Source: Phragmites australis (lineage: Eukaryota; Streptophyta; Magnoliopsida; Poales; Poaceae). From it: a DNA stretch of 64,000 bases. Shown here piece after piece: positions 10,906 to 21,814 of the stretch (the stretch's first letter is position 1; each line of letters begins with the position of its first letter). The position numbers and the translations under genes were made by a program. The stretch is taken from the NCBI RefSeq assembly GCF_958298935.1, contig NC_084932.1, positions 18,827,501-18,891,500 of the forward strand. Reading direction: 5' to 3'. The notes under the pieces were generated by a model that was not told where the DNA came from, searched no databases, and saw only the letters and a list, made by a program, of their open reading frames with translations.

Positions 10906-12205
10906 GCTGCAATGTACTTGCAGTCATGAAAAGTATAGAATTAATTTTCTCAACTGACCTCTCTCGTGAGGTACCTTTTTTTTGGAATACTAGAGTAATC
11001 TGTATAACCGATAAATGAAATAATCCAGCGATGGCCTTTGTTCAGTTTTCTTCAGCCAAACCAACTAAGGAGATTATAAATGGTTGCAGATCACCAAGTA
11101 GCCCTGTAAAAAAAAAGAGATTAGACAATTGGAAAAGGTGGGTACAAGAGAACAAAATGCATCTTATGGCTGAAACCAGAGAGCCTATTGTCTAATCAAG
11201 AATCTGTCAGCAAGATATGTAATACGAAGAAGGTCATAGAAGCAATAGGGTGGCCAAAAGTCAGTGAAGAAGAGCATGAAGTTAATGACTGCATCTATTT
11301 TTTCTGATAAATAGTAAAAGGACTACCTAAATGAGCAATGGTACCCTGACTTCTTAGTTGATTGATTGTGAATATATATAGTGTATGGTAGGCACGTTTC
11401 CTTCTTGAAAGAAAACTAGTACAGACATATGGCCTGGTCATAAGTAGTTTGCTACTGGACGTGCAAGGTCAAGGAAAAAAGATAAATGGCATTCACTAAT
11501 AAAGTCCATGGCAAACTCGTGCCAATACGTCTGCAGTAAATAACTATTTGGTAAAGTCAATATTACCAAATTCCCATGCTTGGCATTGGTATCTGTCTCT
11601 TTCGGCAAGAAACATCTTGTAATGAAAACTCTCATTTTTATTTACAGCAAAAAAGAAAAAGTATACAGGCTATGGAACAGGGTTGTTCATCTAGTTTACT
11701 GTACATTTACGCACACATATTATTTGCTTGGCTCCTGGTCGGAACAAACATAATGATATTTGTTTAATATATAAAGACACAACATAGTTCACGATACAGA
11801 TAAGTGACATGGGTACAAAAAGTTTGATATATAAACACAGCATAGTTCATGATGCATGATCAAGTCTAGAGTTGTAGTGCAGTAATTAAAATGGAGCTCC
11901 CATGCTGCATTGGTGCAGTCTAATATCTAGGCCTAGTAATGCAGCATTTTTCCAGTGATCTTGATTGCAGTGAGGCAACTTTATCTTGGATCTGTGAACA
12001 TCAGTTCTGCAATGCAGACATTCTTGATGACATGAAGGCTACTGTGATTAGTATACTCTCTGAAATAGGTAAGAGCAGGCTTGTTAGCCCACCACATATC
12101 AGATATGCTACAATGCATCTTGGATATGCTGGCTGCAGAGTGTTTTTTTTTTTTAATCTTTGGATGGTGATTTCTTTTCGAATACTTATCTTGGTTTGAA
12201 ATATG
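10616..12205. repeat. Direct repeat pair of ~150 bp (10616-10770 and 12070-12205)
   Basis: Both copies contain GAGCAGGCTTG, TAGCCCACCAC, ATACAATGCATCTTGG-like and ATATGCTGGCTGCAGAGTGT blocks. T-runs and TACTTATCTTGG follow. Divergence is a few percent plus indels. The second copy follows an exon-like segment ending GAAATAG|GTAAGAG. Confidence 0.85.
11939..12066 (+). pseudogene. Unidentified exon-like fragment ending at a splice donor
   Basis: The plus-strand reading 'ATLSWICEHQFCNADILDDM' followed by 'KATVISILSEIG' looks like real protein with balanced composition, and it stops being protein-like exactly at a GTAAGAG donor at about 12069. I do not recognise the family. It may be another host exon captured by the Helitron, here in plus orientation, or part of a duplicated segment. 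Function unknown. Confidence 0.4.
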
Positions 12206-12214
12206 ATTACGCTG

Positions 12215-12990
12215 GCCCTCGATGCGCCGATGGCATGGTGCCCCGCCCCTGCCGCCACTGAAGAATCCCGCATCCCGCCCAGGGTTGCTCTCCTCCATCC
12301 ATTCGAGTAAACCGCACCGATCGATTCCTCCAAATAATTGAAGGCCGCAACTCGGGACACGTCGCTGGTGCTCCTGCCGCTGCCATCCTCGCGCAGGAGA
12401 CCTCGTGCAGAGGAGGTGGAGAGCGCGGGGAGGAGCTCGGGCTGCGGTCGGGTCCAGGGCGGCGGGGCCTAGCGCTGGTGGCCGAGAGGGACGGCTCCCG
12501 GCGTCGAGGATGTGGTGCAGCCCGGCGGAGGTGGAGGGGCCCGGCGGTGGCGACCAGGATGGCTCCAGCGAGCGGCGGGGACGGCGGAGCCGGGCGGCAG
12601 GCCTCGAGCGTGGGACGGTCCGGCGCCGTGGTGAAGCACGGTCGGACGGAGGAGGAGACGCGACGGCGGCGGCGCCAGCCCAGCTTCAGATCTGGCGCGA
12701 GGAGCTCCGGTCACCGGACGACGGCGGCGCAGAGAGAGAGAGAGAGAGAGAGCCGGGGAGAGAGACCGCCGGGGAAGAGGAGATCTCTGGCTGCGGCTCC
12801 TCGGCCGAGCGTCTGGCCGGCCGGCGGCGCAGAAAGACCGGTGACGGTGGTTGCAGCTGCAGAGTGTGGAGCGGAAGCGATGGCGGCGGCGGTGAAAGTG
12901 GGAGTGCGTCTGAGCGCGAGAGGGAGGACGGACTTAGTTTTGGAACAGGGTAGGGCATGTGCACTGCCGCAATGTAGTAAACAATAGCAG
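12215..12990. other. GC-rich island with (GA)n tract, probable captured gene 5' region
   Basis: GC content jumps well above the AT-rich flanks. Both strands have long open frames (plus 12405-12953, plus 12478-12987, minus 12686-12964), but all are low-complexity Arg/Gly/Ala or Pro/Ser-rich and match no family I know. An (AG)n run sits at about 12731-12751. The composition fits the 5' UTR and first exon of a grass gene or an LTR promoter. No TG...CA ends or target duplication were found. Confidence 0.4.
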
Positions 12991-12999
12991 AGTGATTGG

Positions 13000-13510
13000 G
13001 CCCTTTACACGTAAGGTGGAAAAAGATTAATTTGTACTCAGTAATGACATAACTACATGCAACGAAATCAGAAGTTCAGTTTGACGATAAAATTTGAAAA
13101 AGATTAATTTATACTCAGTTGGTCAATTATTCTTCTCCAAATGCGCTGGCAATAAAATATCACATTAATGAACTACGTCACCGCATTTCTCTGATTATCA
13201 GCAGCGACCAATGGATTTGAAATACACATCTTACTACGATACGAGCATTTAATAAATAGAGGAGCAAAGAGATTTTATTTTGTCCTACTATATTCCTCTC
13301 TTGCATTATGGTTTTCTTTTTATTATCCCTTTCACATTACCAGAACAGCATGAGAACATAAAACCAAAATGAGCTCAGCAGTAACCGGTAAGAACAGTAG
13401 TAGTTGATAAGCAGTGACCATTTACATTTTCAGTACAAAGTTCTGCTAGCATACATCCAAGGGATCATATATCTATTAGATATACTTTGTTTAATTACTA
13501 TATTATATAT
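13000..13510. other. AT-rich spacer or intron
   Basis: No open frame or motif that I can support. It separates the GC island from the RPA N-terminal exon. Confidence 0.4.
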
Positions 13511-13515
13511 AGAGA

Positions 13516-13779
13516 ATCTATTTTGGATTAGGATACAACAGTTTATATTTAGAAGTCTATATACCAAACAGGAAACGCAAAGGTAAACAGAATTGGATAA
13601 ATAAATGTATATGTACTTACCTTTTCATCGACGACCACGAGATCTAAATCTATTTTGGATTAGGATACAACAGTTTATATTTAGAAGTCTATATACCAAA
13701 CAGGAAACGCAAAAGTAAACAGAATTGGACAAATAAATGTATATGTACTTACCTTTTCATCGACGACCACGAGATCTAA
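13516..13779. repeat. 132-bp tandem duplication spanning an RPA exon end and its intron start
   Basis: The segment beginning ATCTATTTTGGATTAGGATA occurs at 13516 and again at 13648, a period of 132 bp. Only a few differences occur across both copies. On the minus strand the unit contains the exon end (…GTCGATGAAAAG) and the GTAAGTACAT donor, so the splice donor is present twice. Confidence 0.9.
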
Positions 13780-13915
13780 ATGTTTGACAGGTCCCATGTC
13801 GTTTGCACCACGGTATTCCCACATTCTTGATATTTTAACACATATAGTCCAACAAAGTCCTCTGGGTTTAACTCTGATAGCAAACTGAAATTCATCTGGA
13901 AGCAAATATGTACAA
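13755..13915 (-). pseudogene. RPA-like N-terminal OB-fold exon of the Helitron
   Basis: The minus-strand reading contains 'WTICVKISRMWEYRGANDMG' and 'PVKHLDLVVVDEK', the start of the first DNA-binding OB fold in plant RPA70-like and Helitron RPA proteins. It is followed by a GTAAGTA donor. It lies about 50-60 bp downstream, on the minus strand, of the Helitron helicase C-terminus, the gene order known for plant Rep/RPA Helitrons. The matching C-terminal exons are at 6.7-8.5 kb, more than 5 kb away, separated by captured sequence. The missing linking exons and the stops in the C-terminal exons mark it as a pseudogene. Confidence 0.75.
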
Positions 13916-13964
13916 ATAGAAAATGAAGTTATTTTTGTATGTTTACATATAGTTAAAAATTTCT

Positions 13965-14235
13965 TGATTACAATATTCTGTGTTTCTTCTCCACATATTC
14001 CATCCTCTTTTTCTATTAAATTTTTTAACCCATCTTTAGATGTAACATATGATATGGCTACATGTAATTGTCCATTATTGAAAACAGGTTTTCTTAAGTA
14101 TATCGCAACATTAGATAATGTTTGTCCAGGCTTTTATTTATCATCATTGCATAGCAAAGTTTTATGGGAAATTGATGGTGATTCAATAAAAATGGTCATT
14201 TAGATCCTTTGGTAAGAAGGTTTATTCTTGGGATG
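13965..14235 (-). pseudogene. C-terminal end of the Helitron helicase
   Basis: The minus strand reads 'IPRINLLTKG', 'FPIKLCYAMMINK', 'GQTLSNVAIYLRKPVF' and 'NNGQLHVAISYVTSKDGLK'. These match the terminal motifs of the Pif1-type helicase in Helitrons, normally GQTL..VGIYL...VF.HGQLYVA.SR.TS..GLK. The conserved Arg of 'SRVTS' is replaced by Tyr, there is a stop before 'PFLL', and a frame change follows 'MMINK'. Helicase motifs I-IV are absent: the sequence to the right switches at about 14236 to a retrotransposon-like element. The protein would unwind DNA during rolling-circle transposition, but this remnant cannot. Confidence 0.85.
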
Positions 14236-14559
14236 TGTTAGGAAATAGTCTCACAGGCTCCTTTGGATTTTGGGTTGAAAACCTCTGCGAACACGTAAAC
14301 TAACAAGGCTTAACACTTCCAGCTTCGAAGAAAAAATAGATCTTGCCGCCAAAACCCAATGGGGGTTACACAATTGGCTGTTAGCAGAATTAAAGCATCA
14401 CTCGATTTGGAAATGAGAGTAATGCACTTGAGAGAATTCTAAACTTTGATCATAAAAATAAAGATAAATATACCCTCTGACCAGTACACACCTGGTCTTT
14501 GCATTAGAAGATATTAGCAACAGCCCTATGAATCTGTCGAAGCAACGCTCGACCTACCA

Positions 14560-15000
14560 GCGGTCCCTACGGATAAAAAGTTGGGGGTGGCGTTTTTAAC
14601 CTATGCTTCACTCACATTGCTGTTGAAGGTCCTACAGCTAAAAAGTTAGAGGACGTAGGGACGGCATTTTTAACTTATGCTTCATGAACGTTGCTGCCGA
14701 AGGTCCCTACTACTAAAAAGTTGGGGGATGGCGTTTTTAACCTATGCTTCGTGCACGTTGCTGCCGAAGATCCCTACGGTTAAAAAGTTGAGGGTGCGGT
14801 GTTTTTAACATATGCTTCGCACACGTTACTGCCGAAGGTCCCTATGGCTAAAAAGTTGGAGCGATGTCGTTTTTAACCTATGCTTCACGAACGTTGCTGC
14901 TGAAGGTTCCTACGGCTTAAAAGTTGGAGGGACAGTGTTTCTTCGATTGACGTTTCGTGCACGTTGCAGCCAAAGGTCCCTACGGCTAAAAAGTTGGGGA
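14560..15000. repeat. ~65-76-bp tandem array, about seven copies
   Basis: The core GGTCCCTACGGCTAAAAAGTTGG recurs with its AAAAAGTT at about 14575, 14639, 14715, 14783, 14850, 14917 and 14988, each copy also carrying GTTTTTAACCTATGCTTC and CACGTTGCTGCCGAAGG-type blocks. Copies vary by substitutions and 1-10-bp indels. Confidence 0.85.
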
Positions 15001-15359
15001 CCAAAGGCTTGACAAAAGATTGCAACAAAGGATAATGAAAATTCATTTTGCAAATTCATCAACGCCATGATATGCAAAATCTCTATACATTTGACTACGA
15101 TTAAGTTGGAAAGCAATACCTCTCGCCTTGCGGGGAAAAAGCTTTGTTGGATCCAACGGGGACCCAACATAACTATTTGAAGAAGTGCCAGGTGAAGGCA
15201 CAGGAGAAACACCATGACATTCGACAAATGGTGCTCCTTGCGAAGGCTGAGGTTGTCACCGATAACAAAGTGCTAGAGCGAGGTTGAGTTATACTCTTCG
15301 TCAATTAGCTCAGGCTTCAGCTCAAGAAGCCCTGTCGGAAGGTCAAAGTCTCCGCGCTA

Positions 15360-18300
15360 TATCATATGGATCTTTCGTTCGACCCTTCGGATCTCTAAGT
15401 CCGAAGGGCGAAATGAATCCCAAAACGCTTTCGATTTAGCATTTCTAGCGTCATAGGTCCTAGCATTCGCTTGCCAATATTTATCGAATTCTATATCAGG
15501 GTGGTGGCAGTAGAAAGAATCCCAGCAAGTCCGAGATATGAAAATGATGTCTCGCATCATAGTTATAAGGGCAACACCTTCGACTACCTACGCAGAGTCT
15601 AAAGGGAGAACCTGTGCATGAAGCGAAGATGGTCAAAATACATCGTGTTTTAGTTACAAAAGACTACAGTAAGTCATCCCTCGCTCACACCTGCTTCGAC
15701 CCCACATTTTGTGATTCATCAGCATCCTGCGAAGGAGCAGGTGACAAAGTGGGCTAGGTAGAGGTTCCTATAATGGCCAAAGCATCCCTGATCTTCGTGG
15801 TAGCCTACAATAAAAAGTAGTTAAAAATAAGTGAAAGAGTAATAAAACAATGCTAATACATAGTGAAAGGGTACTTACTCGACGGCAGTTGTTCTCTGCC
15901 TCTTGAAGGGTAAGATCACGCATGTACTTGCACCAGTAGTTACTGGTGAAAGCTTTGATCGCAGCCTTCGACGTCTTAATCACCGCCCCGGTCGACATGT
16001 ATGGGGGGTAGTGGAACGAAGGGCTCTGTTGCACCTTGTGGTGGTCGCAGCCTGTCATCTCTAAAGATTGTATAAGGCTTCGACCTGAAATCATGGCGCA
16101 GAAAATCACCATACAAGTAGGATACTTGCCGAAGGCCTTTAGATGATTCTGCGACCCACCCGAGAAGGCTATAATTGAGGCCAAAGCACCCAATTCTTAA
16201 AGATTTTTGCCAATAACTTTGCTAGCCCTTACTACTTTCAGCTCCAGAACCTCTACCCGCTTCTGGACGGTGTCCCGAGCAAGTTGCCTCGCCTCGCGTA
16301 GCACTTTGTCTAGGCATTGGTCTTCAACTTTTTTAGCTACATAAAGAGCTCAAAGTTCTTGGTGATCGTTTTTAAGGTAATCAAGCTCTAATACGCATGC
16401 TTCAGAAGCCTCTGCTCGTTGGTGAAGGGTGTCAACCTCTTTTTTCCAATTCCTGTGCGCTCAGTACTACCGCCTTCGTCTGTTGGAGGTATTCGCCAGT
16501 CTTGCCTTCGGCCTTCTTCACTCTTTTCAGCAGCATGTCTCTCATCACCTCCGCCCCTTTTAGGTGAGCCTCCAACTGTTCCACATGCTTACGCATAGCA
16601 CGCGTTAGAAGAATGTCCTATAAAATAAATATTAAATTATAAGTACGGTTGTGCAAATGTAAGAATATTGATAATCAAAAGTACCTTTGTTGTCATGACG
16701 TCGAAGGCGTCCATAAGTTCAAAAGCAGTTTTCTACGCCAATTGTATCTCGAGCACGGGGAGGGCGAAGTTATCAAATATTGTTCACATCCTTCACCTCT
16801 CCAGCACTTGGTTCAAACGAAGCCAGTCGCAGTGCATTGGCCTCAATGACTCTAGCATTGCGTGAGGCACCCGCTGACATAAGGTATTTGCCACCACCAC
16901 GACACGGCTATGGTGAAGCATCCCTCCCCCCTCTTCGGTCTCCGTGGTCTGTTGACTTTTAAAGGAGTCAGAGTCCAAGCTGGCTGACTCGAATCCAGAG
17001 TTAGCAGGGCTAGCCTCTCTGGCCCTCTTGCCGCATCGAAGCTCAGTCTCCCTCTCTTTTGCCATAGTTGTGGGAACAAGCCGAGACCCCCATCAGCTTA
17101 TCATCATCGCTGTCAATTATGGGAGGGGGGGGGGGGGGGCGTAGTCGATCCACACAGAGGTCATGGCACACCTAGGAGAAGGAGCGACCACATCTGCTGT
17201 CTCCTTGGGGCCCCCGAGGTCCTCCTCACCTCAGGAATCACCAAAGATTAGTTGGTGAAGCCCCTTCTTTGATACAATTGTCTTCTTTTTCTTGGCTACT
17301 TGAGGCGGAGGGTTTACACCTTTCCTCTTTTTTCTGAGCTTGGGTGGCAGAAGGATCTCCGGTGCTAGAGTCCAAGAGGCACCCCTCTTCAGCACCGCCT
17401 GTAGAGGACCCAGTGAGCTTCTGTCTATCCTCATAGGCGAGGCCCTGTAGCTCAAAGATACGGTTCAGCCGACGGATGAGGGCCTGCTCGACATAGGCTT
17501 TGCCTTCGACTAGTGTGAATTTTCCGATGATGAGTCGGGCTCCGGCTTCCACCTCGCTGAATGTCACAGCTACATCAAAAGTTCAAAAAAAAGTTAAAAT
17601 AACAAGAAAAATTGAATACTAATGAAAGTTAAGACCAAAAGACATACCTGATTTTCCCCTAAAATCAATGAGGCCAGGCCCCTTTGGCTCAAACGATGGA
17701 ATGTCCCACCCTTCGCTCAGCGGACAAACCCTTGCAGCGACGAACTCTTTGACAAGGTCGTGGGTGCTCAAATGTTTCACGCACCTAGTGAAGGCTTTGA
17801 AGGCAGCGTGCTGAGTGCTTTTCAGCAAGACATCCGAGTGCGGTTGCTCTTGTAGTCCTAGCACTTGGACACAAGATACTCCCTCTTCTCCATTTTATGG
17901 TAGAACCACCATTGCGTCCATTCCTTTGGCCATTTGCTCTTGTAGGCCACGATAGGTGTGGCCAAACCACCTCAATAGCAGAAGTTAATGCAGCCATATT
18001 GCACTTCGCACGGGACATTGTCCACAAAGACGGGCTTCAACTAGTGATAAAGCTGATGGGCGTACACGAAGGCTCGTGCAGAAGCTTTTGCATCTTCTGA
18101 TCTCACTGCCTAAGCGAAGAGGCTGAGCCGAATAATGGCTTCGGCGTCAGCTTATGCAGAAAGATCTCGTACATCTTAAGGACCTTCGCCACCATTTCAT
18201 CGCAGGGCAAGCGGAGTCCTGTGTGGAAGTAATCCACAAAAATAAATAATGGCTTCATCATCTTCTGGGCTCGGGATCTCCTGGTCCTTCGGAAAACGGA

Positions 18301-18420
18301 CTTTTAAAATATCGCTTATCGGGCCTTCTTTCTTTAGGTCGGCCATGACCCCTTTATCAACCTTCGATCATCTAATCCAGTAGGTCTTCAGCTTCGCGGT
18401 TTGCTTTTCGGAGCCATCAG
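15360..18420 (-). pseudogene. Plant 'putative gypsy type transposon' protein, heavily broken
   Basis: Minus-strand readings near the right end give 'EGPISDILKVRFPKDQEIPS', 'FVYAHQLYH', 'EVQYGCINF' and 'WPKEWTQWWFYHKMEKREY'. These are typical of the N-terminal domain of a protein found in many grass gypsy-type elements (Pfam calls one such domain a putative gypsy type transposon). Further along come Lys/Pro/Ser-rich linkers (17.2-17.5 kb) and Glu/Lys/Ala-rich stretches at 16.2-16.6 kb that could be coiled coil. Many stops and frameshifts are present. The biochemical role of this protein is not known to me. No gag, RT or integrase is seen, so the element was non-autonomous or has lost them. Confidence 0.6.
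17121..17139. repeat. Poly(G) run
   Basis: GGGA is followed by 15 consecutive G. It lies within the broken minus-strand transposon protein region. Length may be unreliable because such runs are hard to sequence. Confidence 0.9.
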
Positions 18421-18424
18421 ATCA

Positions 18425-18760
18425 GGATGCTTTCAATATTTACAAAGATACTTCAATATTCTAGTTTTATTGCAATATTCTACATTTATATGTGCTTAGT
18501 ATTTTTTAATCAGCATCAAATTGTATGGTACAACCAATCTATTATCTAGGTTATATTCATTTATTCATATGTATATACATTGGTATTACGTCGTTTGTAT
18601 ACCGTAAAACCATTGTCATCAATCCTAGTTTCATCATTAAATTGCTTAGGATAGAATTTAGAACACATTCCCTTTTTCATACAAAGACATCGTGGATTTC
18701 TATCGCCACAAGGTCCATACATCATGTGCTCTACAATAAGAATATATCCTAGGATCTTAC
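18425..18760 (-). pseudogene. Helitron Rep fragment, 'HMMYGPCG' region
   Basis: The minus strand reads 'ILGYILIVEHMMYGPCGDRN', 'CLCMKKGMCSKFYPKQF' and 'DDNGFTVYKRRNT', and after frame changes 'VPYNLMLIKKY', 'AHINVEYCNKT' and 'ILKYLCKYIE'. This is the segment after the HUH motif in plant Helitron Rep proteins, normally ending in K(Y)LFKYINKG. It is split from its upstream part at 21.81 kb by the solo LTR and stops abruptly at 18424, where retroelement sequence begins. Stops at 'YTYE*' and later break the frame. Confidence 0.85.
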
Positions 18761-21700
18761 TGTCACACCCGGTTTTAGAAAGGGACAAAACCAGATGTAA
18801 ACCACATGTATGCCAGGATCAAGTTTCATACATGCAGCAACTTCATCAGTGTATCACACACAATGTCATTATTACAACGCTTAACTAGAATAAATAAAGA
18901 GACCACAAAGACTTAAACAAAAGCACACAACTAAACTCCGCGAAACTCCGACTTCCACAGGCAACTGACCAGGGGAAACGCCAGCCTAGCAGTCTTCATC
19001 TTCATCAACGAAGAAATCTGGATCTCCTTCAATGTCTGAGCAGCGCTTGGAGGACATTTGGGGTAAAAATAACAAGTGTGAGTACAACTAGTACTCCGCA
19101 AGTGTGGGAAGATAAAATGCTATGCAAGCTTAAACAAGGAACAAGCTATAACAGTTAAAGTTTTGTATAAAAACCAACTGTACTAACGAAGTATTATGAA
19201 AGCATCCTACTTATCTAGGTGATTCATCATTAGATCTCCAACTCCTGGAACCATCTCCATAATTTTTTTTCTCATCCACCTGAATCCCACATCAGGCTCC
19301 CAACAGACCAAACAACCCAAACCCATTTAGCTAATCATGTGAGGATCCAAGTCCCTCATAACTGTGAGCACGGCTATTATAACAGTTTTTACATTCTGCA
19401 GAGGTTGTCCGGCTTTCCCCACAACTCGTGATTTTTCTTGTTGTCGTGTCTGCGAAACACTTAACACAGACCAGTGGTGTGTTGCCCGGAAAGTCACTAC
19501 AAAGCCGTTACAAAGTTTCATCCAGTATGTGCATACCCGCTAGGTTTCACCGCCGTCAGAGTGGCATTCACACCACCCAGAAGCCTCCTTTTGCGCCTTG
19601 TAGCTCCGGAAAGTTTTCACCCTTCCCTTCAACTACACATCTCATACCACTAACCAAATGGTTCTGGCCTTTGTCATCCCCACACAACCACTCTTCCGTT
19701 TGGCACGCACAAAAACTGGAATCCACTAATTAATAGGCTAGGCCTATCCCATACCAGGTCTCGTGGTTGGTACAATATTTCTTGGGTTGTCGCTCCACGA
19801 ACCGGTCCTTACTTAGGTTACTTGAGCAAACACTAAACCAACATCATAACTTCATCATCACTGACCCAACTTTGCTCAAGGCCTAAGGTTCCATGTTGCT
19901 AATGCCATCATTAATATTCCCAACTCATAGTTGCATTAATTTGTTAATCATGTTTAACCCTTAACCCTTCAATCCTCTTGTGCAAAGCTAAGCATGACTA
20001 CCCATCATATCCTCTACTAACAACATGGCGACAAGGAATTATATGGAACATGATACTATAAGTACATAGGATTCAAGATCAACAGCATGCATGTTTGAAA
20101 TAAAAGAACGCATTTTAAACAAAACTGGGATCAAAATATTCAAGGACACTTGCCTCTACCAACTTGCTGCTCAAACTCTTCAAATTCTTGATCCTGGAGA
20201 CTCCCGAACTGCTCTTCGTCTGCTCTCGACACAACCGGAAAAATATACAACAAAACTAACTAAGAACAGTATACCAAACAATAGCTAACATATATGAAAA
20301 AGGTACTACAAGATAGTACACGTCGCTACGAACACGTGAGCGCGAAAATCATCTAGATCGGAGCTAGAACGAGAAAGTTAAGCTAAAAACAAGTTTTGGA
20401 TTAAATCTGAAAAGGAAAAAGACTTGTTTTGAATTAAACAGAAAGTTTAAGGACCTTTTTGTAAAAATAGAGGGACTCATTTGCAAAATTGCCATTGTTT
20501 ACGAATTAATTTAATTCAGAATATGACTGGGTATTTCTTGGGTAAGGTGGCACTGCCATGTAGGCTGGTTGGCTGAGGTGGCCGGCTTAAGTGGCGATGA
20601 TGTGGCCAGCTTTGATGACTAGGATTACACAGGCCACATGTCGCCACAGGATTGGCTCGACGAAGGGTTATTCTAGATCTAATCTAGGCCATCTATTTTG
20701 GATCGGGTGGCTGGGGCTGGAAGGGGCTTTGGCCGGCCGGCTCAGAGAAGAGAGGCAGCGGCGGTAGGCTCGGGCACGGCGGCGTCCTCGCCGGAGGGGC
20801 GGCGGACCACATCGCTGGTTACGGGGGACGACGGCGAGCGGCGGCGGATAGAGAAGAGAGCACAGGGAATCCGTTTGAGGCACGTACCGACGACGGCGCG
20901 GCTCGGGTGACGTGCGGCGGCGGGGTAGACGTCGGTGATGCTCGGGTGGCGTCGGGGAGGGTCGCTCCGGCGGTCAAACTCGACAGCGATGGCTCCGGCG
21001 ACCACGGAGGTCGACTGGAAGGCTCGGGGGCTGCTTGGCTTCGGCAACCGAGCGTCGAAACGGCGGCGACGAAGCTCGGGTGGCTCGGCTATGGCGGCGG
21101 CAGAAAAACTTCAGATGGCCGGTAGATGCGAAAAAGAGGAGGGGGTCCGGGCTTTATATAGGTGGGGGGGGAGATAAGGGCATGCGGTTTGGGTTTGGTT
21201 CGCTTCGGTTGGGATACGAACGCGGGAGAGCGGCAAACGGTGTCAGCCTCGACTCGGACACGGGCGGAGTCCCGCTCGGGCGGAAGAGGAAGAATGCGCG
21301 GGGCCCACCTGGCGACGTCTGCGGGGTGAAAGCGGTTTTTTTGGCCGAGCGCCACTGGGAGGAGCGGCTCGGCGCCACTGGGCCGTGGCCTTCGGTCGGC
21401 CCAGGCGGGGAGGCGGGGGGTGAGGGGAGGAGGGAGCGGGCCGGCCCAGGAAAGAAGAAAGAAAAAGGTTGGAAAGGAGAAAAGAAAAAGGGGAGGAAAA
21501 AGGAAGATCCAGTCCAGAGAGAGAAAAAGGATTTTTCCTTTAATAAAACCTTTTCAAACTTTTTTTTTCAAAATTCGAACAACGCGCTCGGGGTTTTCAA
21601 AAGTTTATTTTCCACACAATAAAAACTCTAATGCAGCTAAACTCAGCATGAAAGCAACAAACTATAATATAGTCTAGGTTCATTTTTTTTTCTAGCTTTT

Positions 21701-21814
21701 AGAAAATAATTTCTTTATCCTAAGATTTTGAGGCAAAGAAAAACACCCTATTCTAAGGAAAAGGATATTTATTACTATTTTTAAAAAGTTGAAAAACTAG
21801 GGTGTTACACTGAC
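18756..21814 (-). mobile_element. Solo LTR (~3.05 kb) inserted in the Helitron Rep gene
   Basis: The element runs from 18761 (TGTCACACCC) to 21809 (GGGTGTTACA), so it has near-perfect TGT...ACA inverted ends. Flanks are CTTAC (18756-18760) and CTGAC (21810-21814), a 5-bp target duplication with one mismatch. There is no gag or pol inside. Removing it rejoins Helitron coding 'DEFISARSYV' to 'KILGYILIVEHMM'. Orientation is minus, because a TATAAA box with GC-rich upstream sequence lies on the minus strand at about 21153. The length and the 'GTACTCACACTTG' block resemble long LTRs of grass chromoviral gypsy elements. LTR-LTR recombination is the usual origin of solo LTRs. Confidence 0.85.
20690..21480 (-). 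promoter_or_regulatory. GC-rich U3/promoter zone of the solo LTR with TATA box
   Basis: On the minus strand 21153-21161 reads TATATAAAG within CCTATATAAAGCCCGG, with GC-rich sequence on both sides. Long open frames here on both strands are low complexity and unrelated to known proteins. I treat them as composition artefacts. Confidence 0.55.

Larger units (their letters stand above)
9700..11930. other. AT-rich Helitron interior with duplicated segments; no gene recognised
   Basis: I see no protein family on either strand. The stretch contains a hairpin (10021-10065) and members of two duplicated segment pairs. It lies between captured exons and the RPA N-terminal exon, so it is probably captured or intronic sequence. 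Confidence 0.45.
14236..18424 (-). mobile_element. Degraded gypsy-type retroelement between the Helitron Rep and helicase parts
   Basis: The left end, TGTTAGGAAATAGTC at 14236, lies exactly where helicase coding stops and could be an LTR terminus. The right end meets Rep sequence at about 18424. The interior reads on the minus strand as the grass 'putative gypsy type transposon' protein. It contains a CTTCG/CGAAG-rich tandem array like that of the LARD at 1-6.7 kb. I found no second LTR and no target duplication. Helicase sequence is missing across the junction, so this may be a rearrangement product and not a simple insertion. Confidence 0.55.

Noticed and set aside
12405..12987. 169- and 182-codon frames in the GC island
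   Set aside because: Low-complexity Arg/Gly/Ala protein in overlapping frames, typical of GC-rich non-coding DNA. I kept the island as a composition feature only.
20698..21622. Long frames on both strands at 20.7-21.6 kb
   Set aside because: They lie inside a solo LTR defined by termini and target duplication, and are GC-driven with no domain.
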